Of a stretch of 64,000 nucleotides of DNA, positions 10,311-21,101 are shown piece by piece. The position numbers were made by a program, and so were the translations under genes. Position 1 is the first letter of the stretch. Each line of letters starts with the position of its first letter. Source of the stretch: Kappaphycus alvarezii (taxonomy: Eukaryota > Rhodophyta > Florideophyceae > Gigartinales > Solieriaceae); contig NADL03000498.1 in assembly GCA_002205965.3 (NCBI GenBank), forward strand, positions 434,001 through 498,000, given 5' to 3'. The notes beneath the pieces were generated by a model, which saw only the letters and a program-made list of their open reading frames with translations, had not been told where the DNA came from and made no database searches.

Positions 10311-10605
10311 TTAATTTCTGAATAACCTCCGCACGCTTCTGTGCGATATTGTACAACCAATAAAGATTTACCACCACCATAATTACTTCGGAATCATAAC
10401 GCACTACCCGCATCATTTATGCGTGTAATTTGGGAGGACTAATGTTCAATTAGGAGAAACCGCGACACAATTCAGTGTTTTACTATCTTGGAACCAAAAT
10501 TTGACCAAGACTTTATTGCTTTACTGACGCAGAGATTTGACGAAATAATTTGACTGTCTCCGGAATTATGTTTAGAAACTACTACTGAACGCTTTCGCGA
10601 TTCAT
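10311..10605. other. Spacer before Gy-1
   Basis: The first part repeats the 3' flank of copy 1 (to about 10376). The remainder is unassigned up to the LTR border of Gy-1. Confidence 0.5.
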
Positions 10606-10920
10606 TGTCGGTCAGAACGGAGGTTGCGGGCACGCAGTCGTCCGAGCGCAGGCGAGGGAGCAGGCACAAGGACCTTGGAAGTTCCTCCAAGGATGGCCTC
10701 CGACTCCTTGACGTATGCTACAGGAGTCGGGTATTTATTCTACCTCGTTCGGGCGGTTTCTCGAAAGGGTTCTTCCTTTTTGGGATGCGCCACCTAACTA
10801 CTTTAGGTATACTGCGCGTTTGGTAGGCTACAATCTACCCAAAGAAGACTGAGGTCCCTGATCGGGGTCTACGCATACGCACCTGCGTAGGTTGCCCTTA
10901 ACCGTAGGTTGCCGTCAACA
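10606..10920 (-). repeat. Gy-1 3' LTR
   Basis: In element sense it starts TGTTGACGGC and ends in CCGACA. It matches the 20544-20857 copy closely over its full length. Confidence 0.85.
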
Positions 10921-10952
10921 GTCCCCCATAGCCAGTGTACCTAGTTGTTTAT

Positions 10953-12349
10953 TTACTTGCCGATGGCGGCGATTACGTTTTTCTGTCGGTGCGACCCGGA
11001 TCTCTCTGTTTCTTTCAGGTACTCCTGTAACAGGTCGGGAACGTCTTTTCGGAGAGAAGTGATCTCTACCCAATCACTTTCGTCCTGCCCAAATCCAGTC
11101 CACTTCACGAGTAGTTCAATCTTGTTCTTTTTCTTCGAATATCTTCGAAATATTCGATAACCAGGGGCTCGTTCTGTTGATAAGACATGTGCTCCTGTAG
11201 CTCTTCCGTTACTTTGTAATAACTATTACGGAAAAGCTTCAGCCTTCTTCCATGTACGAGTTCCTTCTTTCCCGTCAGCAGGCACTCGACTTCGAAGATG
11301 TATCGACCTCGGAATTCCGTTACACGGAATGGTCCCTGCCATCTGAGACTGGTCTTTGCGCGGATTTTCTTCTGCAAGACGGCTTTGAGCACGTAGTCAC
11401 CGTTCCCGAAATCAATTGGCCTGATTCCGGTGCGTCGGTTGTGCGCATCGATGGCACGTTGGCGCTTCCTACCTCCCTTCTCGGCGCACGAATGGTGGAT
11501 GTCTTGCATCGCCTTCTCTAAATTCTCGGTTTCCAGCAGGGCCTTTGCGCGGCACTTGTCGATGTCGTGCACGGCAACTAGGTCATCCTTGCTTCTAAGA
11601 ATTGCAGCAAGAGGAGAGTCCTGTGGTAGTCCCGTGAACACCGCGAGCGGGCATTTCCCATCGAGCTTCTTTGTTGGCGCGTTGTTTAGGGCTGACTGGA
11701 TGACTCGTAGAACTGAAGGCCACGCGGACTGAGGTAGTTGAAACTCGGAGAGTAATGCTCGGCATGTTCGTAGCAGTTCCCGGAGGACTACTTCGACTGA
11801 CCCGTTGCTCCAAGGGCAGTATGGTAGTGTGAAATGATGGTCTGCTTTGAGCTTTTTAGCCAGACTTTTCACGAGCATGTTCTTGAAATGACTGCCTTGG
11901 TCCGATATCCATGCCCTCGCGACTCCGAATGCCGCGAAACAGTCTACTAGGGCTTCTGCCGTGGTTTCAGAGTCAGCTTCTTCTGCGTCCTTGAGACAGA
12001 CGTACCCTGAAAGGTCGTCCTTGATGATCAGCGTGTACAAATTTCCCTTTTTTCCCTTGCTCATGTAGCAGTAGTCGAAGTGCAGGAGCTTGTTTGGCTT
12101 GCTAGCATGCATTGGGCTGCCAAGTGGCCTCGGAGCTATTTTGCCAGACCCGGTGGCGATACAATGCAAACACGAACCTGTAAACTCGGCGGTGTGGCTT
12201 CGAAGGTTTTTCCACCAGAAATGGGCTGCGACGGTGTCGAAAGTTGGGTCTGTTGCTGGGTGTCCTCCTCTTCCTGTATGGGCCGCGATTAGAATCCGGA
12301 GCTGCAGTTTGGAATCTCTGTCTGGGATACACACCTGTCCCGTCGGCAT
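10953..12349 (-). pseudogene. Gy-1 integrase with C-terminal chromodomain
   Basis: The integrase core keeps the first Asp region (IIKDDLSGYVC), the second (WISDQGSHFKN) and the Glu in PWSNGSVEVV. The HHCC-like region is GRGGHP...CLHC. The C-terminal part carries a GPFRVTEF segment. The main frame closes at 11105, but one base away the next frame runs from ELLVKWTGFGQDESDWVEIT to a TAA at 10955-10953, a clear chromodomain. The slip falls at an A-rich stretch (AGAAAAAGAAC), so it may be a simple indel or, less likely, a functional shift. Confidence 0.8.
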
Positions 12350-14776
12350 TCTTACAACACCGCCTGCCTTTTAGCAACGTTTGGGGGCGGCGTGTCGCTG
12401 CTGTGCTGTGATTTGGCGATGTCCTCCATCGATGGCCAGTCGTAGTCCTCATTCGTTTCAGGGTTGATAGGTGCCGACATCAGTGCTCGTATACGTCCAT
12501 CTGTTTTCGGGTTTACGGTTCTTTTCGTCTGAACTGCCCATCTGGTAAGCATATCCGCCCACACGTTTCGTTCTCCGGGGACGTGCTCGATAACGAAACG
12601 AAATCATTATCGAGTTTAGGGCCCAACGGGTGAGCTTGTTGGCTATGTGCTGAGCGACGCCCGGGTTAAGCCGGTGTGGGTCGTATATGTACAAGAGATT
12701 CGCGTGGTCAGTGTATATGGAAACGTTCCTTCCGACGATGAGGTAGTCCAGTCGACTCATAGCCTCCACGATCTCGAATCCTTCCTTCTCTGGTACACTC
12801 CATCTCTCCGAGGATCAACTGAAAACGCCGGATAGAAAACTCAGAGGTTCATGTGTTTGCTCTTCGAGTTTTTTGTGTTCGTCTTTCTTCGGAAACTGGG
12901 TCAGAATTCCGGCCCAGTGTGTTTCTGAGGCATCGGTGAATAGACAGATTCTGTAATCCTCTTTGGGAAGTGAGAGCCTCGTTGCGGCGGCTTGTTGCCT
13001 TTTGACCAGATTGAATGTGTGAAAGTGCTCGTCTTTCCAGTCGAGCTGCACTTTTCTGAGTGCCGTCTGTGCTCGTTTCCCGGCCTTCCTACATACTTCT
13101 TCGAGGAGCTGGTGTAGCGGCTCTACCAGACGCCCGTAGTCTGGAATGGATTTCCTCATCCAGTTCGCTGCGCACAGCATTCGTTGCACCTCGTCTCCCC
13201 TTTCCGGCGCTTTCATCGCCAAGAAGACCTCGAAGTTCCTCGGGTCGAATTGGACACCGTCGGACGAGATGAGTCTGCCACAGAACTTCGCCTTCTTCGT
13301 AAAGAAACGGGATTCCTTTGAATTCTCTTTGAATCCCACTTCTGTGCAGACTTCTAGGAATGCGTCCATGTCTGATAAAAGCTGGTCTTCGTTCTCAGCG
13401 TAGATGAAGAAATCGTCCAGCCATTGCAGCATACGCTGCACTCTGCCCTCAAACTTTTTTCGTGTCACAGATTGGAAGTGGTTTCCAGAGTCCGTACCTC
13501 CCTGGAGTGTTCAAGTTGGAGATTAGATCCCCAGCGGCGTCTGAATAGACATAACTTCCTGGGATAACTTGTCCAGCGGTATTTGCCAATACCCGTGAGT
13601 GAAGTCTAGGTTTGCGAAACAGTTACTTCCTTCACAGTCCTGCAACAGGGATTCCAGATGTGGCATCGCTGACTGGAGTAGTAGGGTTCGTGCGTTTGTT
13701 CCACGCAGGTCGACTGTAAATCGAAGTTTGTCCGTGCCGGGTTTCGGAACTGCCAATGCGGGGCATGCCCATCTTGCTTGGTCGTTCTTGTACACCGCGC
13801 CGATTTTTCCCAGCTGTTGAATGGTGTGCTTGATGAGCCCCCTTTTGTGCGAGAGAGTATCGGCGCTGAAGCGTATGGTACGGCTTGGCGTTTGGGGCGA
13901 GCTGGACCGAAAGGGGGCGCATGTTAGCCGGTGGTTGAGTTCCCAACTTGATACCGAAAAAGGTGCGATTCGCTTCCAAAAGGGCTCGCAGCTTCTTCAG
14001 TCCGGCAGTGGACATTCTGTTTTCCTTGGCCTCGTCTACTGCGCACCTGATTGCTTTGTTGATTTCATGGACGGTGTCGGTCCCGAATCCAGCATGGAGG
14101 CATTCCGGGAGCTTGATAGGGTCATCCTCTACGTCTGTGTAGCTCAGGCCTCGGTAGTTTGCGGACGCCAATCTACAGTTTCGCCCCCGCAATTCCTCCT
14201 CTGACTTTTCGTCGATAGTCGTGGCTACACGGTGTTCGTTGAAATCGAAACCCATTGTCCTCAGCAGAGGTCTTCCGAGAAGCACTTCGGGTATTTCGCT
14301 TTCTGCAATCAAGAACTGTACTCCACAGATCCGTACAGGTAGTCCCGTCTGTGTCAGTAGGATGGTAAGATCGAGGTTCACTCTTCTCGAAGCCGTTGCC
14401 GGTGGTACTTGTTCGTCTGCCTTCAGCGCGGTATCGAGGGTCACGGGAGTCTCCAGGATGTCTGCCGCAAGTTTAGGGTTCTTATCCGAGATATACTCGA
14501 AAAATCTGCAGGGAATGGTAGAGTAGTCCGCCCTAGAGTCGCCTAACGCTACAGTGTCGATGTCGTTTAAGCGGATCCTGTACCTTCCTTCTTCGGCGTC
14601 TGGGGTGCACTCTGCTGCGGAACGCAGTACCGCAGCTTTCGCGATTCTCCTGTTGTTGCGCTTCCTTCCGAAATGCTTGTCGAGGAGCTCGCGCCTCTCC
14701 TCGTCGTCGTAACTGGACACTTGCTGATCGAATCTATCCCTGAGCACTCCTCGGTGTTCAAACATGGTTTTCCCAT
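12350..14776 (-). pseudogene. Gy-1 protease, reverse transcriptase, RNase H
   Basis: In element order: a protease-like region (VALGDSRADYS as the Asp motif, then EVLLGRPLLRTMGFD); RT fragments with KLRFTVDLRGTN, ANLDFTHGYWQIPLD and, after a frame change, LQWLDDFFIYA, where the catalytic box reads WLDD; the thumb and connection (FTDASETHWAGILTQF as RNase H Asp); and YTDHANLLYI. The sequence jumps frames near 13640, 13500, 12830 and 12560 and carries stops, so no product is possible. The WLDD box instead of YxDD is unusual for Gypsy, but this copy is decayed. Confidence 0.75.
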
Positions 14777-15007
14777 TCTCCAGAGTTGAACTTCTCGCTG
14801 GCTTTCCTGTCGTTGCTGTTGGTGCTCTCCTTGCTCACATTCTGCAGTCGTGGGCCCCGTCTAGCTTTCTTCCTCTCAGGCTCTCCGGACTTCCCATTAT
14901 GTCCGCCGACATCCCGTTTGCTTGAAAGTTTGCGCTTGAGCTTCAAACTCGCGCACTGTACAAAGTGAACCTATGCAAAAGAGTGGAAATTGTGTTCGTA
15001 AAAAACT

Positions 15008-15515
15008 TCAGGTCTCCTTTCTGCTCTGTTTTCCAAATTCCATCTGATCGGCTACGATTTGCCTCAGCTCCGCTGGCTCCAGCTTGCGCGCCAGTTTTGC
15101 GATAAGTTCCTTTAACTGGTCTTTGTCCGTGATGATGATTGATGCATCATGCTCGTCCAAAATGGCAATGGTCTCCATTACGAGGTTATCGGCGGCTCCA
15201 GAGGGATCACGAGGCATGTTTTTGTACTTCAATGTCGATAAAGCCTCTTCGACTCGGTCGCTTAGGTCACAGGTGGTCGCGGCTAGGCGTGCATCAAACC
15301 ATGTTTTAACCGCTTCGTCGGTTGCCTCTTCAGCCGTCGCAGAGCCTTCGATTCATCCGAGTATGCATAAACTATGCAAGAGCCTGGGCTTTATACACTG
15401 CTGCACAGATGCCGCCTTGATGCGCTGATTAGCTGGGCGTCCGGAATTCACGTCTTCGACCCGCTCCGTGTATGCAGAAAAATCCACTTCGAACTTGATA
15501 AGCTCTGGCTGTGAT
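15008..15515 (-). pseudogene. Gy-1 gag, main part
   Basis: Continues the Gag frame that begins at 20499 on the other side of Copia-1. Joining across one copy of the GTGAT duplication keeps register. One in-frame TGA lies near 15355; otherwise the frame is open to the stop at 15008. The protein is acidic and helical, with no classical CCHC knuckle. Basic sequence (Lys/Arg-rich, 14758-14946) in a neighbouring frame downstream may be a nucleocapsid-like tail. Confidence 0.6.
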
Positions 15516-15742
15516 TATGAATGTTCGAATTTGTATTTGTATTTGTTGGCACCCGTTTAATGTTGCACTTGTATTCGCCACCGTTTGAGTTTGTATTTGT
15601 ATTGTTGTATGATTTTGTATTTATACTGTGGTTTGTTAGACCACCTCCGATGAAGTTGGACAGTTCCTCTAGCTTGAACAGATCTATACTAGCTTAAAGT
15701 ATATCCTCGCTCTGTGTTTAAGATTCCCCATTACACTTATTA
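15516..15742 (+). repeat. Copia-1 5' LTR
   Basis: It starts TATGAATGTTC and ends CACTTATTA; the ends are fixed by the GTGAT duplication. Near its start are GTATTT hexamer repeats, one unit fewer than in the 3' copy. Confidence 0.85.
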
Positions 15743-15759
15743 GTTATGGGCCCAGCTCC
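15743..15759 (+). promoter_or_regulatory. Primer-binding site for initiator tRNA-Met anticodon arm
   Basis: GTTATGGGCCCAGCTCC follows the LTR directly. GTTATGGGCCCAGC is complementary to the conserved anticodon stem-loop of eukaryotic initiator tRNA-Met (GCTGGGCCCATAAC). Priming by a half-tRNA in this way is known for Drosophila copia and yeast Ty5. The ATG inside the site is also the first codon of Gag. Confidence 0.8.
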
Positions 15760-16930
15760 AGGTTCTGCAACCCTAGACCTACCCAATCGTCCACGCTTCT
15801 CATGGGATTTGAAGCAAGCTCCATGGACGGATGGAAAAGGAGATCAAAGTCAATATTCCAGATCAGTCAAATTGTGGGAGGCTTTTCATGAGGAGTTACC
15901 TGCTAATAACAGTAACAGGATTTCTATTAATCTTCGTGGCATTATGTTAGTATCTCAATTGTACGGAAGAGCCAAGATTTTATGCCAGAGTATTCCTTAT
16001 GACGTGCTTAAGACTGAAAAAGGTGTTCAAGTTGTTGTTGATGCCATTTACAAGCGAGATGCTTTTGCTGTCATTAGTGAAGTTTACTCTGATTTTGTTG
16101 GTGTTTTGAATACAAAACGAAATTCCAATGAGTCCTTTCGTAATTTTGAACAGCGTTTTGAGGCTCAAGTGGCTACGTTTTATTCTCATTCAGCAGAAGA
16201 TTCTATGTTACCGAATTCTTTAGTAGCATTCTTGTTGATAGCCAATGCCAATATCGATGGGAATCAAAGAATATCTAATCTTTCCGCTGCGTCTCCAAAA
16301 GACAGTACTTTGAACTCTTCGTCGTCTACATCTGACTTTCTTAAATCGCTAATCTACGATTTTGTGTCCTCGGTTGTTCGACAATGTGACAAGTATAAGG
16401 ATGCGAAGGAAAATACCCTAAATTCTGCAATTTGCGCATGTTCTGTGCGCACTTCTAGTTCTAAGAAGTCAGGTGGTAAGAGAACTCTGAGGCAGGAACA
16501 GCTGGCTGACTTAAAATCAAAGTCTAAATGCCATAAATGTCACAAGAAAGGGCATTGGGCAAATTATCCAGAATGTGAATTGAATTCGAACAGCTCTTCG
16601 TCCTCGAATAATCGAAACAACTCTTCTATAGATCCAAAGAAATCTGTTTCGTTTCACATGGCTCAACTAAGTGGTTTTAATGACTCTTCTATGGATTGTA
16701 TTGGACCTCTTTTAGATGATGGGGCACCATACAGTGGTTTGGGAATAGAAGAATTTAAGCCATTCGACCACACGTTCTACCTTACTGGTATGGTACTTTT
16801 GAATCTCTTCCTGACGAGATCAAAAGTCGCACTTACTGGCAGTATGGATCAGGAAGTCATTCCAGCTCATCAAGAAAGATTATTGGCGCCGTTTTTCTTC
16901 GGTTATGTCAGACAAAAATGTGGTTGTTAG
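15746..16930 (+). CDS. Copia-1 Gag-protease open frame (394 codons)
   Basis: Starts at the ATG within the primer-binding site. Residues ~15-45 include FSWDLKQAPWTDG, shared with Copia-2. The helical Gag core spans ~50-230. A zinc knuckle CHKCHKKGHWANYPEC lies near 262-277, spaced C-x2-C-x4-H-x6-C rather than the usual x4. A protease active-site segment (LLDDGAPYSGLG) follows near residues 322-333, with D-D-G in place of D-S-G. The frame shifts near 16910. The chosen start agrees with Copia-2, which is homologous from this codon onward. Confidence 0.75.
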   Translation: MGPAPGSATLDLPNRPRFSWDLKQAPWTDGKGDQSQYSRSVKLWEAFHEELPANNSNRISINLRGIMLVSQLYGRAKILCQSIPYDVLKTEKGVQVVVDAIYKRDAFAVISEVYSDFVGVLNTKRNSNESFRNFEQRFEAQVATFYSHSAEDSMLPNSLVAFLLIANANIDGNQRISNLSAASPKDSTLNSSSSTSDFLKSLIYDFVSSVVRQCDKYKDAKENTLNSAICACSVRTSSSKKSGGKRTLRQEQLADLKSKSKCHKCHKKGHWANYPECELNSNSSSSSNNRNNSSIDPKKSVSFHMAQLSGFNDSSMDCIGPLLDDGAPYSGLGIEEFKPFDHTFYLTGMVLLNLFLTRSKVALTGSMDQEVIPAHQERLLAPFFFGYVRQKCGC

Positions 16931-18618
16931 GATTAGACACCTGCTGATCAGTGGTTCTTCGCAGTGGATTGTCGGTAGAAATGTTACGCGATTTTGTAAT
17001 ATCATTCATATGGGCGGTAATGCTCTAGAATTTTCTACTAATGATGGAGAGGTTGATACTATATCTCTTATCGATCATGATCATCACTGTTTGGTTCCTT
17101 ACAACCGATTTATGGGTGGTTGTTCTAGCTTGGACTTATCCACGAGTTCAGTATTTTTTGTGCCACTGCTAAGCTCAGTAGTGAACAAGGAAATTTGCCC
17201 TGGAAGAACAGGAAGTCCGTTGTTGACAAATTCCACCAACATTTTTGTGGTCACTCTTCTTTTACGGACATGAAGCTACTTCTGCAAAGGAACGGTTTAT
17301 GGAATAATGACGTACAGGAAATATTTATCTTCTGTTGTTGAAAAATGCGTCAAATGTTTGAAGACCGCACTGCTTTTACCAGTTCGAAAGGTTTCGTTGA
17401 GCTCTATGTCACGCAGTTTCAACGAAGTTGTTTGTGTTGACCATTTTTTTAGATGAAGTTCCTGTTTTTCACGCGATGGACTCTGTTACACGATTTTATA
17501 TTGGCTGTGTTGTTCCCAACACCAAGATCTTACATGCAGTCCATGCATTTGATTCACTCTGGATTTCACAGTTTTGGAAACCTGTCAGAGTTCTCGGCGA
17601 CCCTGCTTATGACTGTGAGGAGTTTAAGAATTTTCTTTCTCTTTTTGATATTCAGTTTCAAGCTCTTCCACCTCGTCGCCATAACAAGAATTTTATCGAG
17701 TCTAAACACCGAATTCTGAGAGATATCTACTTACGGGTGAAAGACTCTGATTCAATACAGGACATGCAGAGCCTAATTCAGCAAGTATTCCGTATTTCAA
17801 ATGTTCTTTATGGTAATAGCAAGATCTCCGCATATGAACTAGCTAAAGGTCACTCCTATCCTATTGATTCTATTGTCCAACCCGTACAGATTCCTGAGGA
17901 TATCTTGGAAGCACACAGATGTTTACAGGCCAAAAGTAATTCGACTCTCAATTTAAACTCTAAGTCTGTAAGTGAAAATTCCGTTCAAGTTGGTGATATG
18001 GTAGAAGTTATTTTCAAGAAAGCGAATCAGAAGCGTGGAAGATGGTCTTCAGCTCTTTCAATTCTTAGTTTTGATCACGAAAATTGGTCTGTCAGTCTAC
18101 CCGGCAAAAAGGGAAAGACTTTTTCTACAGCTATTGAAGATGTGCGACCGGCCATTGTTGATAACCAACTTGCTTCGTCTATCCAAGAGTCAATCGATTC
18201 TCTACAGTCTGATTTAGAATTTATTGTGAACGACATTGATAGCTCCGATGTTCGATCCGATGACGAGATTAGTCCTCGTCGGACAGAAATTGATGATGAT
18301 GTGAATATCAACGAAACTGTTGTTCCTTCCGTTGGTGATAAGATTGAAGTATTCTCGCCAGATGACGACCAATACTATGCTGGTGTAATTGGACACCGTG
18401 AGCCAGAAAACGACACTTTTCGTGTTGACTATCTTGATGGAGACGTTGAAACCTTGACGCTACAAGAAGAGGTTTGGAAGTTTGCTCCATCTGCTTCCAA
18501 TTCAGTTTCTACGAACAAGATTCATCTGTTACCTGGAACTAAGCTGTCTAGTTCCGAGAAAGAAGCCCTGCAAAGCTATTATGATCGCTTTAATACTAAG
18601 GAATTCCTCCTTCATTAG
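16905..18618 (+). pseudogene. Copia-1 integrase with Tudor-like segment
   Basis: The protease remainder runs in a frame closed at 17273, followed by a short gap with stops. From 17428 a 396-codon frame holds the integrase core: VDHFF just upstream, DEVPVFHAMD, VLGDPAYDC and the Glu in NKNFIESKH (~17690). A first barrel-like segment (VGDMVEVIF...RGRWSS, ~17990-18150) is followed by an acidic linker and then GDKIEVFSPDDDQYYAGVIG with DGDVETLTLQEEVW (18331-18480). That segment looks like a Tudor/Agenet-type reader. The frame ends at TAG 18616-18618; the same protein continues downstream. Confidence 0.75.
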
Positions 18619-20180
18619 GCTCAAGGCCTACCGGATTTTGTGGTTCAGAATGCCTGCGGTACTGAACAAACAAATTTCAAGAAGATTGTTAAAGAAGTTC
18701 ATGTTTCTCAGGTACCTAGTGATGCGAATATTATCTCTAGTTACGTTCTGTATAAGGTCAAGGTTCACGATGATGAGTCGCTGATGATGAAAGCTCGAAT
18801 TGCGCCACATGGCAACAAAGACCGAAGCAAGCATACGGTTAAGGCTGATTCAGCAGTTTGTCCTCCTCTTGGAATTAGAGTGTTGCTTTCAATATCTAGT
18901 ATGTTCAAGTGGGCTTTGGTCAAGATAGACGTCAAATCTGCTTTTTTACAGACTGGAATTGCTGAACGAGATATTTACGTGGTCCCCCTCGCGAAGGCAA
19001 GATATGATCTTTCTACTGGCTTCTTTTGACTGCCGCTTACGGCCTAGCCAATGCTAGTGCAAAGTGGCAAGATCAAGGTGATTCCTTTTTCTATGAGTTG
19101 GGTTTTGCTCAGCTTTCGTTTGTTCCCCACATCTTCTACATACGTTCGAATAATCAAGACTGCATTGAAGTACTTGCTACAAAGGTAGTGGATGATATTC
19201 TATTGACGGGACCTTTAGAGTATGTCCAAGATTTGGTGAAAAATATCAATGACCGATTCAAGCCTGGAACCATTGTTTACGGTCCAGGTCAATTTTTGTA
19301 TTATGGGTTGACCATTACTCAGAACGAAGATTTTTCGATTTCGATTCATGCTGAGGACAAGCTTGAAGCTTTGCAACCATATCCTCTTGATCGTTTTCGA
19401 CGCCGTCAAGTTAACGAACTTTTGAATCAGATCGAGCTTAATGCCTTCCATTCGTTGAATGGCTCCATTGGATGGATTGGAATTGTTGCAAGTCCGTATT
19501 GCTCTTTTTACTCTAGTTTTCTTCAACAGAAAGGTGTGAAACCAAGTTTGCAAGCTCTAATTAATCAAAGTAACTGATTGAAGACTTTGAAAAGGATGGG
19601 TACATCTCTATCGTACAAATGTTCATCTAGTTCTACTCCACAAAAGCTCTCTACTCTGGTTTCCTCCGATGCATCTCGTTCAAACGAGTGCGGCCAACTC
19701 GCATTTGTTGCAGGACTGTTAATTGGTGAATTTGGGAAAGATTCAATCTTTCATGCCCTACAATGGAGTTCAAACAAGTCGCGACGTCCTGTGAAATCTA
19801 TTGGCGCCGCCGAGATACTTGCAGCTGGTTACGCTATTGACGAAGCAAAGCTCTTGGCCGCAGCGTACTCTACTCTTCTTTACATGTAAGTTGGTGTTAT
19901 TGTGTGTGTCGATTCCAAAGACCTTTATGATTCTCTTTCTACTTGTCACACTTCTGCCGACAAAAGCATTCGTGGCGATGTTGCTATGATTCGATATGAG
20001 TTTGAGACCCATAACGTGAACCGCATGGTATGGATACCAGGAAAAATTAATCCTGCAGATTGCTTAACAAAACGAGACAGTCCCATGGACAAAACGTTGC
20101 AGTTGATGTTATATAGTGGCGAGTTGTGTATGGATTTTTATCAAGCCATGATGAGGTCGTCTGAGAAGTTTCTTGGATAA
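18619..20180 (+). pseudogene. Copia-1 reverse transcriptase and RNase H
   Basis: RT motifs: KARIAPHGNKD, LVKIDVKSAFLQTG (~18920), LTAAYGLANAS and the catalytic VVDDILLTG (~19185). RNase H: SSDASRSNECGQLAF (~19665), AAEILAAGYAIDEAK (~19805), VCVDSKDLYDSL (~19900), and the terminal NPADCLTKR. Breaks: a stop or shift at 19027, TGA at 19575 and TAA at 19887. Few lesions relative to length fit a young, recently disabled copy. Confidence 0.75.
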
Positions 20181-20190
20181 GTTGTTCTCT

Positions 20191-20208
20191 CAAAGAAAAG
20201 AGAGGGAA
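20191..20208 (+). promoter_or_regulatory. Copia-1 polypurine tract
   Basis: A purine-rich CAAAGAAAAGAGAGGGAA run ends exactly at the 3' LTR start, as needed for plus-strand priming. Confidence 0.7.
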
Positions 20209-20441
20209 TATGAATGTTCGAATTTGTATTTGTATTTGTATTTGTTGGCACCCGTTTAATGTTGCACTTGTATTTGCAACCGTTTGAGTTTGTATTTGTA
20301 TTGTTGTATGCTTTTGTATTTATACTGTGGTTTGTTAGACCACCTCCGATGAAGTTGGACAGTTCCTCTAGCTTGAACAGATCTATACTAGCTTAAAGTA
20401 TATCCTCGCTCTGTGTTTAAGATTCCCCATTACACTTATTA
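20209..20441 (+). repeat. Copia-1 3' LTR
   Basis: 233 bp; carries one more GTATTT unit than the 5' copy. Followed by GTGAT, the target duplication. Confidence 0.85.
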
Positions 20442-20446
20442 GTGAT

Positions 20447-20499
20447 GCTCCCGCAAGCGTTGGCGCCTGGATGGTATTTACTATACCGTACGACGACAT
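20447..20499 (-). pseudogene. Gy-1 gag, N-terminal piece
   Basis: ATG at 20499-20497 starts the Gag frame (MSSYGIV...). It is cut after about 17 codons by Copia-1 and resumes at 15515. It lies 45 bp inside the 5' LTR. Confidence 0.55.
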
Positions 20500-20543
20500 A
20501 ATGCCTGACTTTCGTTCTGGTACTCTGTGACGTCAAAGCGCTT

Positions 20544-20857
20544 TGATGGCCAGAACGACGGTTGCGGGCACGCAGTCGCCCGAGTGCAGGCGAGGGAGCA
20601 GGCACAAGGACCTTGGAAGTTCCTCCAAGGATGGCCTCCGACTCCTCGACGTATGCTACAGGAGTCGGGTATTTATTCTGCCTCGTTCGGGCGGTTTCCC
20701 GAAAAGGTTCTTCCTTTTCGGGATGCGCCACCTAACTACTTTAGGTATACTGCGCGTTTGGTAGGCTACAATCTACACAAAAAGACTGAGGTCCCTGATC
20801 GAGGTCTACGCATAAGCACCTGCGTAGGCTGCCCTTGACCGTAGGCTGCCATCAACA
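20544..20857 (-). repeat. Gy-1 5' LTR
   Basis: 314 bp, aligned end to end with 10606-10920. In element sense it starts TGTTGATGGC and ends in GGCCATCA. The leader between the LTR and the gag ATG is only 44 bp. Confidence 0.85.
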
Positions 20858-21101
20858 GAGGTAAACCCACACTGCAGCCAACACAGCTTGGAAATCATTG
20901 GATAGCGAACTGTAGACTGTGTTCCAATCGCAACTTCCTCACTCTCCACTGCACATCATTGTCTATTTATACGCGAGCGTGCGTCTGTTTAGTAAACCTT
21001 GGGGGCATCGAACTCGACAACGAAATCGACATCCCATTTCCATTCTTATCAGCGCTTACGACCGAAAGCGCACAGTGTTAGATACTGGCAGGTAGTGCCA
21101 G

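Larger units (their letters stand above)
15516..20441 (+). mobile_element. Copia-1: Ty1/Copia retrotransposon inside Gy-1
   Basis: 4.9 kb, bounded by the duplication GTGAT (15511-15515 and 20442-20446). The LTRs are 227 and 233 bp and differ by one 6-bp repeat unit and about three substitutions, so insertion was fairly recent. Internal order: Gag, zinc knuckle, protease, integrase, Tudor-like segment, reverse transcriptase, RNase H, which is the Copia order. The purine tract AAAGAAAAGAGAGGGAA lies directly before the 3' LTR. The coding part has a handful of stops and shifts. Confidence 0.9.
10606..20857 (-). mobile_element. Gy-1: Ty3/Gypsy chromovirus with nested Copia-1
   Basis: Two LTRs (10606-10920 and 20544-20857) of 315 and 314 bp bracket, on the minus strand, gag, protease, reverse transcriptase, RNase H, integrase and a chromodomain. 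The tract TATGGGGGAC abuts the 3' LTR at 10921, a plausible polypurine tract. Copia-1 sits inside gag. Without Copia-1 the element is about 5.3 kb. Flanking pentamers (10601-10605 TTCAT, 20858-20862 GAGGT) do not match, so no target duplication is seen. ORFs are broken. Confidence 0.85.

Noticed and set aside
15516-15570. GTATTT hexamer run as a possible satellite or CRISPR-like array
   Set aside because: Only three or four units, lying inside the Copia-1 LTR; no spacers of constant length.
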